A DNA stretch of 56,412 bases, taken from assembly GCF_015709515.1 (NCBI RefSeq), contig NZ_JADNQZ010000040.1, forward strand, positions 1 to 56,412, given 5' to 3'. A model generated the notes under the pieces. The model made no database searches and had not been told where the DNA came from. It saw only the letters and a program-made list of their open reading frames with translations. Position 1 is the first letter of the stretch. Each line of letters begins with the position of its first letter. Source of the DNA: Methylocystis sp. H62. GTDB taxonomy: Bacteria > Pseudomonadota > Alphaproteobacteria > Rhizobiales > Beijerinckiaceae. Positions 56,039 through 56,412 of this stretch are shown here, in pieces. A program made the position numbers and the translations under genes.

Positions 56039-56412
56039 ATGGAAGCCATCAATGCGGTCACGCTCAATACATGCTTTGACTCGGATGAATCCCTTCGTGG
56101 GCGCCGTCCGGAAGAGTTCGGCGTAATTGTCTTAAATCGGCAATTCGCGGCCGCCGAAGATCAATCTCTCGATCACGAAGTGAATGTATCGCGCGCTAAA
56201 GCGCGTTCGGCGCTGCAACTGGCGCAGCGTGAGCGGGATATAACCAAGGCGACGAGAGACCGCATCCAGGAAGCCGTAGACCGCGCCAACAATTTTTCTG
56301 CTGCGATCCAGAGAAGGCTTTCCAGATTCGCCAATCTTGACAAGCGGATCGCTGAAGAGTGCGCGGCATCGATACTGCGTTCGACAGGACAAGAGGCGGG
56401 CCGCGCGCTCGA
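56039..56412 (+). CDS. Coiled-coil protein, cut by the right edge
   Basis: ATG 56039, after ttggagggacattg, opens a frame that stays open to the window end (124 codons): MEAINAVTLNTCFDSDESLR, GRRPEEFGVIVLNRQFAAAE, then a strongly helical, charged part (NVSRAKARSALQLAQRERDI, TKATRDRIQEAVDRANNFSA, AIQRRLSRFANLDKRIAEEC) with coiled-coil spacing. No domain is recognised in this part; it could be the start of a longer protein. A minus-strand frame over the same DNA is less convincing and has no ribosome site. Confidence 0.6.
   Translation, partial: MEAINAVTLNTCFDSDESLRGRRPEEFGVIVLNRQFAAAEDQSLDHEVNVSRAKARSALQLAQRERDITKATRDRIQEAVDRANNFSAAIQRRLSRFANLDKRIAEECAASILRSTGQEAGRAL

Noticed and set aside
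56132-56392. A minus-strand gene of 86 aa at the right edge
   Set aside because: It lies opposite a longer plus-strand frame that has a good ribosome site and coiled-coil pattern; the minus frame has neither.

Overview
The window (about 62-65% G+C in most genes, short gaps, many ATGA-type overlaps) looks like an alphaproteobacterium, most likely Hyphomicrobiales. The basis is gene content: a DUF1403/ScpB pair, a trbBCDEJ-K-LFGI-DUF2274-LysR conjugation block, a DUF932 gene and a ParB-like gene with a shared leader hairpin. It is one large patchwork of mobile DNA: a decayed integrative and conjugative element (ICE) with accessory cargo, followed by a graveyard of nested insertion sequences. 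The genus cannot be fixed from sequence alone.

Layout. (1) 1-2.7 kb: tail of a DUF1403 gene, an scpB gene, then the 3' half of a tRNA-Glu-like gene lying directly against a large serine recombinase, which marks the probable left end of the element. (2) 2.7-11 kb: a TacAT-type toxin-antitoxin pair, a DUF932 gene, small cargo (ArsR + SRPBCC; NTF2-like + HxlR) and a ParB-like gene cut by an IS21 element, whose other end cuts a ribbon-helix-helix gene. (3) 11-14.4 kb: a second cargo block, all on the minus strand, including an ArsR gene with an amber codon and a frameshifted DUF1801 gene, in the place where the coupling protein gene (traG/virD4) normally sits. (4) 14.6-25.1 kb: a complete, tightly overlapping trb mating-pore operon with its convergent LysR gene. 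(5) 25.2-38.7 kb: main cargo of small-molecule and stress-type genes (TetR/hydrolase, VOC, DUF1772, GFA, amidase, AlkD-like, tandem SRPBCC copies with ArsR, nitroreductase, DUF6544, M23), studded with fragments of the same gene families. (6) 38.7-41.35 kb: a cupin/NTF2/LysR unit flanked by about 118-bp direct repeats; the right copy runs into a 30-nt repeat of the left attachment-site junction. (7) 41.5-49.2 kb: an IHF-like gene, a relaxase fragment cut by a Tn3 inverted repeat, an IS3 element carrying an IS110 element inside it, a frameshifted ISL3 element, a second Tn3 relic, and a degenerate second copy of scpB. (8) 49.3-56.4 kb: two SAM-dependent methyltransferases flanking a small protein with an NHLP/Os1348-like N-terminus, an IS4 fragment, a second frameshifted ISL3 element, a small secreted protein, a sulfotransferase, and a coiled-coil gene that runs off the right edge.

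How it works together. The mating-pore genes look intact, but DNA processing has been lost: no coupling protein is seen and only the relaxase C-terminus survives. The element therefore probably cannot transfer itself unless helped by another element. The cargo is dominated by repressor-plus-small-enzyme modules (ArsR-SRPBCC, ArsR-VOC-HEAT, AraC-VOC, TetR-hydrolase). Several are broken by single-base changes, and several exist as duplicated scraps, which suggests repeated recombination among like modules. The features most worth testing are the repeated leader hairpin that flanks one cargo insertion, the direct repeats ending at the GGCGCCA core, the methyltransferase/NHLP-like locus, and the pair of scpB copies bracketing the region.
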